From: Marinobacterium arenosum
GTDB lineage: Bacteria > Pseudomonadota > Gammaproteobacteria > Pseudomonadales > Balneatricaceae
Direction: 5' to 3'
Assembly (NCBI RefSeq): GCF_019795155.1
Contig: NZ_JAILYN010000039.1
Coordinates: 1-44,251, forward strand
Length of the DNA: 44,251 nucleotides
This document shows, piece by piece, positions 25,497-34,884 of this stretch. The stretch's first letter is position 1; the number at the start of each line of letters is the position of its first letter. Both the position numbers and the translations under genes were made by a program. The notes under the pieces are model-generated. The model did not search any database and was not told the DNA's origin. It saw only the letters and a program-made list of their open reading frames with translations.

Positions 25497-26639
25497 TCAG
25501 TGGTCGACCAGCCGGAATCCCAGCCCGGCCAGCCACTGCCGTTGCGCCGCGTCACCACCGCGAAGGTTCAGGGTGGAAAATTCTCGTCGTACCGGATACT
25601 GCTTGCGCAACCGGTCGAATGCCTCTGCCCGGGCCTGCGGCGGCAGGTGCAGGGTCTGCCGCAACGCCCGGTCGTCGCGGTACGGATCGTAACATAAACG
25701 GACCGGGTCGAGCGTATCCGCCTGTTCGCCCAGCGCCAGCAGACTGACCGGTGCCGGCGGCAGGTAGTGCGCCAGCGGCTGTTCCGGCTGCCGGCCCTGG
25801 CTGCGACACCAAGCCTGATACAACATATAGGTGCCACGGATCTTGCCGTCGAGGCTGTAGCCGGCGATGTGCGGGGTGGCGATGGCACAGTGCGCGGCCA
25901 GCGCCCGATCGACCACCGGCTCATGTTCCCAGACATCCAGTACCAGGGTCAGATCCTGACGCGCATCGAGCCGTGCCAGCAGGGCGCGGTTGTCGATCAC
26001 CGGGCCGCGACCGGCATTGAGCAGGATCGCACCGGGCTTGAGCTGCGCCAGCCGTTCGGCATCGAACAGGTGGTGGGTCGGATAGTCGCCGCCGCGGGTC
26101 AGCGGGGTATGCAGACAGAGGATATCGGCCTCAGCGATCAACTGTTCCAGCGACACGAAGCCGGGCTCATGTTCGGCACGCGGTGGATCGTTCAGCAGTA
26201 CCTTTATACCCAACGCCTGCAGGCGCGCCTGCAGGCGGCCACCGACATTGCCGACCCCGACGATGCCAACGGTCTTGTCGGCCAACGAAAAGCCCCGCTC
26301 GGCGGCCAGGTGGCTCAGGCTGCTGAGTACATAGTCGACCACCGCGTCGGCGTTACAGCCGGGTGCCGCGCTGAAGGCGATCCCCTGCCCGGCCAGCCAG
26401 GCCTGGTCGACATGGTCGGTACCGATAGTGGCGGTACCGACGAAACGGACCTTGCTGCCGGCCAGCAGCCCGCCGTCGACACGGCTTACCGAGCGGACCA
26501 GCAGCAGGTCGGCATCGGCCACCTGAGTGGCGCTCAGGGTACGGCCCGGCAACCGCCGCACGGTGCCCAGATGACCAAACATCTGCTCCACCGCCGGCAT
26601 ATTTTCATCAGCAACAATCAACAGCTTAGGGTTCTGCAA
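25497..26639 (-). CDS. pdxB: Erythronate-4-phosphate dehydrogenase
   Basis: A 380-residue NAD-dependent dehydrogenase of the D-2-hydroxyacid family. It oxidises erythronate 4-phosphate in the DXP-dependent pyridoxal phosphate pathway. Motifs are LLVRSVSRVDGGLLAGSKVR and FVGTATIGTDHVD in the substrate domain, the NAD loop VGIVGVGNVGGRLQ, GAILLNAGRGPVIDN, and an active-site His in IATPHIAGYSLDGK. The extended C-terminal domain is the PdxB type. The start is TTG at 26639, supported by AGAGGAA about six bases upstream; no in-frame ATG precedes the conserved N terminus. Confidence 0.95.
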   Translation of the reverse strand: MQNPKLLIVADENMPAVEQMFGHLGTVRRLPGRTLSATQVADADLLLVRSVSRVDGGLLAGSKVRFVGTATIGTDHVDQAWLAGQGIAFSAAPGCNADAVVDYVLSSLSHLAAERGFSLADKTVGIVGVGNVGGRLQARLQALGIKVLLNDPPRAEHEPGFVSLEQLIAEADILCLHTPLTRGGDYPTHHLFDAERLAQLKPGAILLNAGRGPVIDNRALLARLDARQDLTLVLDVWEHEPVVDRALAAHCAIATPHIAGYSLDGKIRGTYMLYQAWCRSQGRQPEQPLAHYLPPAPVSLLALGEQADTLDPVRLCYDPYRDDRALRQTLHLPPQARAEAFDRLRKQYPVRREFSTLNLRGGDAAQRQWLAGLGFRLVDH

Positions 26640-26738
26640 GGGGATTCCTCTCCGGGTCTTTACAAACTAGCCGAGTTCAGGCTCAATGCGCCTCCGATTA
26701 TAAATCCCTGCAACCTTTCATAGAACGGTAATCCCCGC

Positions 26739-26987
26739 TTGATAGTCCGCTGGCATAAGGATCAGAACTATTTCATCGTCCGTATGTACCAGGACCTGAT
26801 GGGCGACTGGATCATCACCCAGAGCTGGGGACACTGCGGCGAGGATGAAGGCGAGTTCAGCCATACCGTCGCCGGCTCCTACGACCACGCCCGCGCACTG
26901 CTCAACCGTATCAACCAGCAGCAACGGGCCCGCGGCTTCCAGCTCAACGAACGGCGCGAAGAGCAGCTCTGGCTGGACTTCGGCTAA
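26739..26987 (+). CDS. Small WGR-like domain protein
   Basis: An 82-residue protein. The pattern of RWHKDQNYFIVRMYQDL, DWIITQSWGHCGEDEGEF and YDHARALLNRINQQQRARGF fits the small WGR domain that occurs in bacterial DNA-associated proteins and in PARPs; here the signature is WGHCG instead of WGR. The only start is a TTG at 26739, because a stop precedes it in frame, and no good ribosome site is seen. It is divergent from pdxB. The function is unknown; nucleic-acid binding is the family guess. Confidence 0.65.
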   Translation: MIVRWHKDQNYFIVRMYQDLMGDWIITQSWGHCGEDEGEFSHTVAGSYDHARALLNRINQQQRARGFQLNERREEQLWLDFG

Positions 26988-27233
26988 CATCGCTCTGCGG
27001 CTGAAAATTCCTCCCGCCACACTCCATTTCCAAGCGATAGCCCCCCCCGCAATATGCCTCAATATACCTGTTGTCAGCGGGCTCAAAGACGCGGCCGCGG
27101 CCTTCATCGGCCGACATACCCAACCCCTGAGACCAAAGCACAATAGCGCCCCCCTGCCCGGCTGTGGTTATAGTCTGTCAGATAACTACTATAAGACGCT
27201 GTAATCTACGTGCATCCGCTGTAAGGGCATAGT

Positions 27234-28874
27234 ATGAATGGATCTCTCCTCTCCCTGTTCGTCAGGGGCCTGCTGGTCGCCGCTGCGGCCAGCGCTCTGC
27301 TGCTGGCGATTTTCCTGCTCTACCTACCTCAAACGCCACTGTCGATCGGGCTGCTGTTCGTTGCCGTGCTGCTGATCACCGTGCTCAGCCTCTATCTCGG
27401 CCTGTTGCAACCGGTTCGTCGGGCGCTGCACGCCCTGCAGACCGGCGACCCGGAGGCGGCCGGCTGGCTCGCCGACCAACTGCAGCCGCTGTTGGCACGC
27501 AGCCGCTCCGGCCAGCAGGTGGGCGAGCGGTTGGCGCACTCCTCCAATACCAATGCGATCTCTGCCGCCGAGGTTTCCCATTCGGCCGATCAACTGAAGC
27601 TGAAACTGGACACTCAGGTCAGCGAGATCGCCCAGATCGCCGAAGCCTGCGAAGCGATCACCCATACGGTACAGCAGTCCGCCGAACAGGCCGCGCTGGC
27701 CGCCGAAGCCGCGCTGGATGCCAAGCAGACCAGCACCGAGGGTCAGCAGGCGCTGCAACAGGCGGCCCAGGGGGTACACCGGTTGAACGAGCAGTCCGGG
27801 CAGTCGCTGCAGCTGATCAGCCAGCTGAGCGAGAAGTCGGCCAAGATCCAGGAGGTCACCCATGTGATCGAGGAGATCGCCGACCAGACCAACCTGCTGG
27901 CGCTGAACGCCGCCATCGAGGCCGCCCGGGCCGGCGAACATGGTCGCGGCTTCGCGGTGGTGGCCGACGAAGTGCGTCAGCTGGCGGCCCGCACCGCCAA
28001 GGCGACCGGCGAGGTGGAGAGCATCGTCGAGGAGATCCAGCAGCACACCCGCCAGGCGCTGAGCCAGATCGAACACCTGTCGCAGGATGCCCGCGAAGGC
28101 AGCGAAGCGATGGAACAGGTCGGCAGCCGGCTGGGCGGCAGCGCCGAACAATCCGCCGCGCTGGAAGCCCAGATCAGCACCATTGCCGAAGGCGCCGGCA
28201 ACAACCAGCAGATGCTGGAGCAGGTATTCCAGTCGATCCAGACCGTGCAGCAGCAGCTGGAGGAGAGCGACCGCGAAGTACAGCAGCTGGCCAGCCAGGC
28301 CAGCCAGTTGATGGAGGTCGCCGAGCACTCCAGCGCGGTGCTGGCCGAGTTCAATGAGGGCAACTTCCACCAGCAGTTCTACCAGGTGGCCCGCGCCGCG
28401 GCCGACCAGGTCGGTGCGATGTTCGAGCAGGCGATCCAGATGGGTCAACTGCAACAGCGGGAGCTGTTCGACCGTAACTACCAGCCGGTCAGCAATACCA
28501 ACCCGCAGAAATACAGTACCGAGTACGATACCTTTACCGACAACGCCCTGCCGGCGATCCAGGAATCGCTGCTGCAGAGTCATCCGGCGCTGATCTACGC
28601 CATCGCCATCGACCCGAACGGCTACGTACCGACCCATAACAATCAGTTCGCCCACCCGTTGACCGGCGACTTCGACACCGACCTGGTGAAAAGCCGCAGC
28701 AAGCGGATCTTCAACGACCGCACCGGCCTGCGCTGCGGCTCCCATACCGAGAACATGCTGCTGCAAACCTACAAGCGCGACACCGGCGAGGTGATGCACG
28801 ACCTGTCGGTGCCGATCTACGTCAACGGCCGGCACTGGGGCGGCTTCCGCGTCGGCTACCGGCCGCAGGAGTAA
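27234..28874 (+). CDS. Methyl-accepting chemotaxis protein with C-terminal sensor-like domain
   Basis: A 546-residue receptor. Two N-terminal helices (residues 8-30 and 35-60) have almost no periplasmic loop. The signalling hairpin runs through [20 protein letters not shown] and [20 protein letters not shown]. After it, residues about 390-546 form a separate domain ending in [40 protein letters not shown] and [19 protein letters not shown]. This has the look of a Cache/PAS-like sensor placed behind the signalling domain, as in some soluble-sensing receptors. An ATG at 27234 opens the protein. The ligand is unknown and is probably cytoplasmic. Confidence 0.9.
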   Translation: MNGSLLSLFVRGLLVAAAASALLLAIFLLYLPQTPLSIGLLFVAVLLITVLSLYLGLLQPVRRALHALQTGDPEAAGWLADQLQPLLARSRSGQQVGERLAHSSNTNAISAAEVSHSADQLKLKLDTQVSEIAQIAEACEAITHTVQQSAEQAALAAEAALDAKQTSTEGQQALQQAAQGVHRLNEQSGQSLQLISQLSEKSAKIQEVTHVIEEIADQTNLLALNAAIEAARAGEHGRGFAVVADEVRQLAARTAKATGEVESIVEEIQQHTRQALSQIEHLSQDAREGSEAMEQVGSRLGGSAEQSAALEAQISTIAEGAGNNQQMLEQVFQSIQTVQQQLEESDREVQQLASQASQLMEVAEHSSAVLAEFNEGNFHQQFYQVARAAADQVGAMFEQAIQMGQLQQRELFDRNYQPVSNTNPQKYSTEYDTFTDNALPAIQESLLQSHPALIYAIAIDPNGYVPTHNNQFAHPLTGDFDTDLVKSRSKRIFNDRTGLRCGSHTENMLLQTYKRDTGEVMHDLSVPIYVNGRHWGGFRVGYRPQE

Positions 28875-28899
28875 GTACCAGCGCCAACTACAACTAACT

Positions 28900-29040
28900 G
28901 GGGATCTCGAAAAACCGTTACGAGCGGCTCGATGGCGAGGCGCCCGGAGCACAGGAACCGGAGTGTATATGGCGTACATGAGGATTCCGAGCACCGCGCA
29001 ACGAAGCCAGCGAGCCGCGCAGTAGGTTATTCGAGGCCCC
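28900..29040. mobile_element. MITE-like element, 141 bp
   Basis: The ends GGGGATCTCGAAAAACC and GGTTATTCGAGGCCCC are imperfect inverted repeats of about 16-17 bases around a short gene-free body. Similar small elements are common in intergenic spaces of gammaproteobacteria. It lies between the chemotaxis gene and trpB. No clear target duplication is seen. Confidence 0.6.
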
Positions 29041-29046
29041 TAAATC

Positions 29047-29190
29047 GCCGGTTGGCAGGGTTGCCGACCGGCCGTATATTGCAATTTCGCATTCACCACA
29101 GGGAAGGCCGACGGCCCGGTTATTAAGCCGCGCAGCCGATAACCGACAGCCTTCCGCCGCAGCATCCGCCTGTGGCGAGCTTAGAGAGAG
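29047..29190 (+). promoter_or_regulatory. Highly structured 5' leader of trpB
   Basis: A hairpin GGTTGGCA...TGCCGACC (29051-29070) is followed by a nested structure: CCACAGG (29096-29102) pairs with CCTGTGG (29169-29175), GGAAGGC (29102-29108) with GCCTTCC (29149-29155), and CGGTTAT (29117-29123) with ATAACCG (29139-29145). There is no run of Trp codons and no poly-T, so it is not a classical trp attenuator. Confidence 0.55.
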
Positions 29191-29191
29191 A

Positions 29192-30397
29192 ATGATGAGC
29201 AAGTTTGATTTTGCCCCGATGCCGAACGCCGAGGGCTTCTTCGGCCAGTACGGCGGCCAGCTGATTCCGCCTGAACTGAAAAAGATCATGGACGACATCA
29301 ACCGGGCCTATGAAGAGATCCGCCAGCAGCCGGCGTTTCAGCAGGAGCTGGACCAGCTGTTCGCCGATTACGTCGGCCGCCCGAGCCCGATCTACCATGC
29401 CCGCCGCCTCAGCGAGCAACTCGGCGGCGCCCAGATCCACCTCAAGCGTGAAGACCTGAACCACACCGGCGCCCACAAGATCAACCACTGCCTCGGCGAG
29501 GCGCTGCTGGCCAAGTACATGGGCAAGACCAAGGTACTGGCCGAAACCGGCGCCGGTCAGCACGGCGTGGCCCTGGCCACCGCCTGCGCACTGGTCGGCA
29601 TCCCCTGCGAGATCCATATGGGTCAGGTGGATATCGAGAAGGAACACCCCAACGTCACCAAGATGAAGATCCTCGGTTGCAAGCTGGTGCCGGTGACCCG
29701 CGGCACCGCCACGCTGAAGGATGCCGTCGACAGCGCCTTCGAGGAGTACCTGAAGGACCCGGACAACTTCATCTACGCGATCGGCTCGGTGGTCGGCCCG
29801 CATCCGTTCCCGAAAATGGTACGCGACTTCCAGAGTATCATCGGCCGTGAGGCGCGCCAGCAGTTCCTCGACAAGCACGGCCGGCTGCCGGAGTACATCA
29901 GCGCCTGCGTCGGCGGTGGTTCCAACGCCATCGGCCTGTTCACCGAGTTCCTCAACGACGACGCGGTCAATATCGTCGGCGTCGAACCGGCCGGCAAGGG
30001 GCTGGATACCAAGGACCACTCCGCCACCCTGACCAAGGGCAAACCGGGCGAGATCCACGGCATGAAGTGCTACGTGCTGGAAGATGAGAACGGCCAGCCG
30101 ATGCCGGTCCACTCGATCGCCTCCGGACTGGATTACCCGGGCGTCGGCCCGCAGCACAGCTACCTGAAGGACCTCGGCCGGGTGCAGTACGAATCGGTCA
30201 CCGACGAGGAGTGCCTGAACGCCTTCATGACCCTGTCCCGCGTCGAAGGGATCATCCCGGCGCTGGAAAGCGCCCACGCCGTCGCCTGGGCGATGCGCGT
30301 CGCGCCGACCCTGCCGAAAGACCAGCATATCCTGGTCAACCTGTCCGGCCGCGGCGACAAGGACGCCGACTACGTCGCCGGCAAGCTGGGGCTGTAA
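29192..30397 (+). CDS. trpB: Tryptophan synthase beta chain (solitary)
   Basis: A 401-residue PLP enzyme that joins indole and serine to make tryptophan. The PLP lysine lies in [18 protein letters not shown]. The catalytic-loop motif [14 protein letters not shown], the GGGSNAIG phosphate cup and the C-terminal [11 protein letters not shown] are intact. Length matches canonical TrpB, not the longer TrpB2. Two adjacent ATGs (29192, 29195) follow AGAGAGAG. trpA and trpF are not next to it: upstream is a MITE and a folded leader, downstream an inverted repeat and purK in the other direction. Confidence 0.95.
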   Translation: MMSKFDFAPMPNAEGFFGQYGGQLIPPELKKIMDDINRAYEEIRQQPAFQQELDQLFADYVGRPSPIYHARRLSEQLGGAQIHLKREDLNHTGAHKINHCLGEALLAKYMGKTKVLAETGAGQHGVALATACALVGIPCEIHMGQVDIEKEHPNVTKMKILGCKLVPVTRGTATLKDAVDSAFEEYLKDPDNFIYAIGSVVGPHPFPKMVRDFQSIIGREARQQFLDKHGRLPEYISACVGGGSNAIGLFTEFLNDDAVNIVGVEPAGKGLDTKDHSATLTKGKPGEIHGMKCYVLEDENGQPMPVHSIASGLDYPGVGPQHSYLKDLGRVQYESVTDEECLNAFMTLSRVEGIIPALESAHAVAWAMRVAPTLPKDQHILVNLSGRGDKDADYVAGKLGL

Positions 30398-30407
30398 AAC
30401 CGGCACG

Positions 30408-30476
30408 AGCGAGAAAGGAATAGCCGTTTTAATTCAGTGCCTCGAGGCAATGGATAATTGCTGTTCCTTTCTCGCT
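30408..30476. repeat. Long inverted repeat after trpB
   Basis: The arms AGCGAGAAAGGAATAGC (30408-30424) and GCTGTTCCTTTCTCGCT (30460-30476) match over 17 bases with one mismatch. A perfect 12-base palindrome TGCCTCGAGGCA (30438-30449) sits inside the loop. No T-run follows, so a simple intrinsic terminator is not indicated. Confidence 0.75.
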
Positions 30477-30593
30477 GCCTCCCAATGGTTTGGCAAAAGT
30501 TGCACATTTATCGCACCCGCCAATCCGCGAGCCGTCTCTTAATACGCGGGCACTCCCTGCCCTGTCTGACGCCTCCGGTCGGCTGGCGCCGGC

Positions 30594-31700
30594 TCAGCCG
30601 CTGGGATGAAGCTGCGCGACTATCGCCGCCAGCTGTTGCTCCAGCGCAGCACGATCCCCGTGTACCAGGTTCAGATGCCCCATCTTGCGCCGCGCTCGAC
30701 TCGACTTGCCATACAGATGCGGATGCACATTTGGCTGGTTTAACACATCGGCAGGCGCCAGGTCGCCCAGCATATTTACCATTCCGGCATGTTGCAGAGG
30801 GTCGGTTGCACCGAGTGACATGCCGCAGACCGCCCGCAGATGGTTTTCGAACTGCGAACAGGCACTCCCCTGCTGGGACCAATGTCCACTGTTATGCACC
30901 CGTGGCGCCACCTCGTTGACGATCAGCCGCTCCTGGGCAACAAAGCACTCGATCGACAGCACCCCGACATAGTCCCAATGCGTTAGCAACCGCCGGGCAA
31001 TCCACTGCGCCTGTTCATGGAGCCCATCGCCGAGTCCGGCGGCCGGCGCAATTGAACTGATCAGGATGCCATCCCGATGCCGGTTCTCGGTCAGCGGATA
31101 ACAGCGCAGATCTCCCTGCCGACTGCGAACCGCGATAAGCGAGACCTCGCGTTCGAACGGCACCTGAGCCTCGACCACCAGATCGGTCAACCCGGCCTGC
31201 TCGGCCATGAACCGTTCCAGCCCCTGCGCATCGCTCAGCCGCCACTGGTTGCGGCCATCGTAACCGTTGCGGCAGGCCTTGATGAACACCGGATACCCCA
31301 ACTCGCCGACCGCGGCCGGCAGATCGTCCAGTTCATCAACCAGACGGTACGGAGCGGTGGTGATGCCGAGCCGGTTCAGGCAGCGCTTTTCCCGCCCGCG
31401 ATGCTGGCTGTCGGCAATCGCCTGCGGTGGCGGGTATACCACGCAGTGGTGCTGCAGCCCCGTCAGCAAAGTGACATCCACCTCCTCACGTTCGACCGTC
31501 ACCACATCGGGACAACCCAGTTTTTGAAACAGCAGCTCGGGCGATTCATCGCCAGCGACCTCGACGACGTCGCCGAGCCCTCGCACGCAGCGATCATCCT
31601 CACCCGGCGCCGCCAGAAAGCTGAAGCGCAGCCCCAGCGGCCAGCCTTCCAGCGCCATCATCCGTGCCAGCTGGCCACAGCCCACAATCGCGACGTGCAT
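30594..31700 (-). CDS. purK: N5-carboxyaminoimidazole ribonucleotide synthase
   Basis: A 368-residue ATP-grasp enzyme. It makes N5-CAIR from AIR, ATP and bicarbonate in purine synthesis. Recognisable segments are the Rossmann start VAIVGCGQLARMMALEGWPL, the ATP-grasp region YPVFIKACRNGYDGRNQWRL, ECFVAQERLIVNEVAPRVHN (metal and substrate site) and SGHWSQQGSACSQFENHLRA. I start at the ATG at 31700, which shares its A with the purE stop (TGATG); a TTG one codon earlier would also be open. It is the last gene of the leftward run. Confidence 0.95.
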   Translation of the reverse strand: MHVAIVGCGQLARMMALEGWPLGLRFSFLAAPGEDDRCVRGLGDVVEVAGDESPELLFQKLGCPDVVTVEREEVDVTLLTGLQHHCVVYPPPQAIADSQHRGREKRCLNRLGITTAPYRLVDELDDLPAAVGELGYPVFIKACRNGYDGRNQWRLSDAQGLERFMAEQAGLTDLVVEAQVPFEREVSLIAVRSRQGDLRCYPLTENRHRDGILISSIAPAAGLGDGLHEQAQWIARRLLTHWDYVGVLSIECFVAQERLIVNEVAPRVHNSGHWSQQGSACSQFENHLRAVCGMSLGATDPLQHAGMVNMLGDLAPADVLNQPNVHPHLYGKSSRARRKMGHLNLVHGDRAALEQQLAAIVAQLHPSG

Positions 31701-32182
31701 CAAACCACCTCGTGCGGCACACGCCGGGTCTGTTCGGCACGCCAGGCTTGCAGCCGATCACTCAAGTCGGCATCCGCCAACGCCAGTATCTGAGCCGCCA
31801 GCAAGCCGGCGTTATAGCCACCGGCTTCGCCGATCGCCTGGGTGGCGACCGCCACTCCCTTCGGCATTTGCACCATGGACAGCAGACTGTCCAGGCCATT
31901 CAGCTGCTTACTGCTGACCGGCACTGCGATCACCGGTAGATGCGTCATCGCGGCCACCATACCGGCCAGGTGCGCCGAGCCACCGGCACCGGCAATGATC
32001 ACCTGCACACCGCGGCTATGCGCCTCCTTGGCGTAGGCATAGAGACGATCGGGGGTGCGGTGTGCCGACACCACCTGGCTTTCGAAAGGTACGCCCAGTT
32101 CCTCCAGCGGCTGAGTGGCCTGCTGCATGGTCGGCCAGTCGGAACGGGAGCCCATGATGATACTGACGGTTGCTGTAGTCAT
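31700..32182 (-). CDS. purE: N5-CAIR mutase (class I PurE)
   Basis: A 160-residue enzyme that converts N5-CAIR to CAIR. Signature motifs are [14 protein letters not shown] near the start, [30 protein letters not shown] and [20 protein letters not shown]. The N5-CAIR-using class I type fits the presence of purK, to which it is translationally coupled. It follows the bicarbonate-transporter gene after 35 bases. Confidence 0.96.
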   Translation of the reverse strand: MTTATVSIIMGSRSDWPTMQQATQPLEELGVPFESQVVSAHRTPDRLYAYAKEAHSRGVQVIIAGAGGSAHLAGMVAAMTHLPVIAVPVSSKQLNGLDSLLSMVQMPKGVAVATQAIGEAGGYNAGLLAAQILALADADLSDRLQAWRAEQTRRVPHEVV

Positions 32183-32217
32183 TGCTGTGGTATTACCTCG
32201 TTTTCGGTCTAAAAGAA

Positions 32218-33150
32218 TCAGGATGTGTAGGCGCCGATCAGCGCGCTGTAGAGCGGAATGCCCACGATCACGTTAAAGGGGAAGGTCACCGCCAGTGAGG
32301 CACTGATCGACAGGCCAGGATTGGCGGCTGGCAGGGCGACAGCCATGGCAGCCGGAACGGCGATGTAAGACGCGCTGGCGCCCAATGTTGCCATCAGTAC
32401 GATCCCCCCCGGGCTCAGTTGCAGCATTACCGCCAGAGCGGTGCCGGCAACCGCGCCGATCAGCGGCATCATGATGGCGAAGCAGACGATGAACGATCCC
32501 TGGCCGATCAGACTGTGGAAGCGGGCGGCCGCGACACGGCCCATTTCGAGCAAAAACAGCGCCAGCACGCCATGGAACAGCTGCCCGAAGAACGGCATCA
32601 CCGAGGCCGATCTCTCGCCAGCCCACCAGCCGATCAAAATCCCGCCACATAGCAGCAACACCCCCTGGTTCAACGCGACCTCGTGCAGCACCGCTCGGGG
32701 ATTGGCGAGCGATCCGCCCCGCAACGCCAACCACAACCCGATGCCAATTGCCGGCACCTCGAGCAACGCCACAAACAGCGGAAAGTAGGGTTCGTAGCCA
32801 ATCTGGTTGGCCTCCAGCAGCGCGATCGCGACGGCGAAGGTTGCCACACTGACCGAGCCGTAATGCGCCGCCACCGACGCCGAGTCGACCCGGTTGAAGC
32901 CGCCGATATGGTGCAACAAAGGGAACGCGATCAACGGCAGCAGCAAACCAAACGCGATTACCGCCAAGGACTGCCAAAGCAACGCCAACGAGCCATGACT
33001 GCTCAATGCCACGCCACCTTTCAGGCCGATCGCCAGCAGCAGGAACAGGGTCAGACTCTGATAGAGGCCGGCCGGTACTTTAATGGGCGCCTTCAGCGCC
33101 TGGGCAACGGCGCCCAGCAGGAAAAATGCGACGACGATATCAAGCTGCAT
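32218..33150 (-). CDS. SbtA-family sodium-dependent bicarbonate transporter
   Basis: A 310-residue membrane protein with about ten helices, of the SbtA/DUF897 family. Typical segments are [60 protein letters not shown] and the repeat-half counterpart [20 protein letters not shown]. In cyanobacteria SbtA brings in bicarbonate with sodium. Here it lies just before purE-purK, and PurK consumes bicarbonate. It follows a small membrane protein gene after 9 bases. A divergent LysR gene is probably its regulator. Confidence 0.85.
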   Translation of the reverse strand: MQLDIVVAFFLLGAVAQALKAPIKVPAGLYQSLTLFLLLAIGLKGGVALSSHGSLALLWQSLAVIAFGLLLPLIAFPLLHHIGGFNRVDSASVAAHYGSVSVATFAVAIALLEANQIGYEPYFPLFVALLEVPAIGIGLWLALRGGSLANPRAVLHEVALNQGVLLLCGGILIGWWAGERSASVMPFFGQLFHGVLALFLLEMGRVAAARFHSLIGQGSFIVCFAIMMPLIGAVAGTALAVMLQLSPGGIVLMATLGASASYIAVPAAMAVALPAANPGLSISASLAVTFPFNVIVGIPLYSALIGAYTS

Positions 33151-33159
33151 AACCTGGCC

Positions 33160-33360
33160 TCAGCGACACTTGACCGACAGCGATACGACCTCGCCAACCA
33201 CGGCGCTGCGCTGCCGATAGCTCAGTGCGCTCAGGCCGGCAATCAATCCGCCGGCGCCCACCAGCCCCCAACCGGGCAGCTGCGTCGCTACCAGCACTGC
33301 GCCACAGCCCACCAGCAACAGCGCCGAACCCAACTCGAACCAGAATGCCCGTGTCAGCAT
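33160..33360 (-). CDS. Small two-helix membrane protein
   Basis: A 66-residue protein with two hydrophobic helices (SALLLVGCGAVLVATQL and GWGLVGAGGLIAGLSALSY) and a short polar tail. GGAGG precedes the ATG at 33360. It is the first gene of the run with the bicarbonate transporter, purE and purK, so it may accompany the transporter. I recognise no family. Confidence 0.65.
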   Translation of the reverse strand: MLTRAFWFELGSALLLVGCGAVLVATQLPGWGLVGAGGLIAGLSALSYRQRSAVVGEVVSLSVKCR

Positions 33361-33465
33361 CGTTTTCCTCCCGTTACAGAACCTAGATTTTCCGGGGGCT
33401 ATAATGCTTAAATCTCGGTATAGACAAAAATCGATATTCTTTATCTAATAAATAGATTTTCATCT

Positions 33466-34422
33466 ATGCAAAAATCACGATTACATGCCCATATAGGGAC
33501 TCTGCGCCAGCTGGAGATCTTGTTGGCCGTCGAGCAACAGGGTTCCATCACCGCTGCAGCCGAGCAGTTGCACCTGACTCAACCCACCGTATCGATTCAG
33601 TTGAAGAAACTTGCCGAGGCAATCGGTCTGCCGCTGTACGATCAGCTCGGCCGCCGGCTGGTATTTACCGAAGCCGGTCGCGCGGTCTGCGAAAGCGCCC
33701 GCGAAGTACTCGCCTGCTTCGAGCGGCTGGATATGACCCTCGCCGACCTCAAGGGCGTCAAGGCAGGTACGCTGAGACTGGCGGTCGTCACCACCTCCAA
33801 GTATTTCATCCCGCACCTGCTGGGCGGTTTCTGTCAGCGTTATCCGGAGATAGAGATCGTTTTCAAGGTGGGTAACCGGCAGCAGATCATCGAGCGAATG
33901 GATAGCGGGCTGGATGACTTCTACGTGTTCAGCCACCCGCCATCGGAGCGGGAGCTGGAACTACGGGAGTTTCTTCCGAACCCGCTGGTCGCTATCGCCG
34001 CCACCGGACACCCACTGGCGGATCAGCGGCAAATCCCGCTGGCGACGTTCGCCGCCGAGCCCTTTCTGATGCGCGAAGCCGGTTCCGGCACCCGTCATGC
34101 GATCGAGCGACACCTGGCTCAGCAGGGTGAAAAGCTGAATGTGCGCATGACAATCGAGAGCAACGAGGCGATCAAACACGCGGTAATGTCCGGCTTGGGC
34201 GTATCGCTGCTATCACGCCACAGCCTGGCGTTTGGCGGGCGCAGCGGTCTGGTCGAACTCGACGTCGATACGTTGCCGATTGAAACAAAGTGGTACCTGG
34301 CCAGCCTGCGGCACAAGAAGATGAGTATCGTTGGCCGCGCCTTTCTCGACTTTCTGAGCGACAGCGACATCTCTTATCTGCTGGCGGAGCTGGCGCCACA
34401 ACAGCTCGAATCCAGACCTTGA
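33466..34422 (+). CDS. LysR-family regulator, CbbR/CmpR-like
   Basis: A 318-residue LysR regulator. The N-terminal domain reads LRQLEILLAVEQQGSITAAA, then LHLTQPTVSIQLKKLAEAIG and GRRLVFTEAG. The effector domain opens LRLAVVTTSKYFIPHLLGGF and later has LMREAGSGTRHAIERHL. The TSKYF and MREAGSGTR segments are those of the CbbR/CmpR branch, which controls CO2 fixation and inorganic-carbon uptake. It is divergent from the bicarbonate-transporter run across 105 AT-rich bases, which fits. The ATG at 33466 lacks a strong ribosome site. Confidence 0.9.
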   Translation: MQKSRLHAHIGTLRQLEILLAVEQQGSITAAAEQLHLTQPTVSIQLKKLAEAIGLPLYDQLGRRLVFTEAGRAVCESAREVLACFERLDMTLADLKGVKAGTLRLAVVTTSKYFIPHLLGGFCQRYPEIEIVFKVGNRQQIIERMDSGLDDFYVFSHPPSERELELREFLPNPLVAIAATGHPLADQRQIPLATFAAEPFLMREAGSGTRHAIERHLAQQGEKLNVRMTIESNEAIKHAVMSGLGVSLLSRHSLAFGGRSGLVELDVDTLPIETKWYLASLRHKKMSIVGRAFLDFLSDSDISYLLAELAPQQLESRP

Positions 34423-34681
34423 CGGTCGCGCATTGCATCGAGTTTCCCAAAGGCGGTGGTTTGCAGGTAAAAAGGTTCGTCGCGGGTTAGCGTGAAATAG
34501 TTGAGAGAGGGTGGTGCTCGTCGTTCTTGGTGATCCATTCGATACCTCAGTCTGGTTGGAGGTCCCGGTGCGCCGACTGCGCCGTCCATACTGTGAACCC
34601 ATCCGCGAACATATTGGCTGTCGGCCAATCGTTATCGCTTAACCCAGGCGACGCTGCGCTGGGTCGAGCACGCTGGCTTAC
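34423..34681. other. Intergenic, degraded sequence
   Basis: No gene is supported. Short open frames here are not conserved-looking; part may belong to the decayed transposase that becomes recognisable from 34682. Confidence 0.3.
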
Positions 34682-34815
34682 ACCGCTAACGCCAGCTTCC
34701 GGTTGAACACCAGCGTCCAGGAAGGCACGCATAACCAGATCAAGGTCGTTGAACGGATGGCCTATGGATATCGCGATACGGCTTACGTCTTCCCGAAGAT
34801 CCGTACCACATTGCC
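34682..34815 (+). pseudogene. ISL3-type transposase, C-terminal fragment
   Basis: The plus-strand frame reads ASFRLNTSVQEGTHNQIKVV followed by ERMAYGYRDTAYVFPKIRTT. This resembles the C-terminal end of ISL3-family DDE transposases, which carry a VEGxNNKIKxLKRxAYGYRD-like stretch. Only about 45 residues remain and no start or terminal repeat is seen. Confidence 0.68.
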
Positions 34816-34824
34816 GTTAATCTG

Positions 34825-34856
34825 CAAAAAAGCGGCCTGTCCAAGGAGCAGGCCGC
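34825..34856 (-). terminator. Intrinsic terminator of dddD
   Basis: On the minus strand GCGGCCTG-CTCCTTGGA-CAGGCCGC is followed by TTTTTTGC. It lies about 30 bases after the dddD stop. Confidence 0.9.
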
Positions 34857-34884
34857 AAAAGTGGAGCGCCAGTCGTTCGGATTA

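Noticed and set aside
27324-28994. 556-codon minus-strand frame
   Set aside because: Antisense to the second chemotaxis receptor, with Gly/Leu/Arg-rich composition and no motifs.
29041-29191. Classical trp attenuator
   Set aside because: No leader peptide with Trp codons and no T-run after the hairpins.
29123-30406. 427-codon minus-strand frame
   Set aside because: Antisense to trpB; the plus-strand product has all TrpB motifs.
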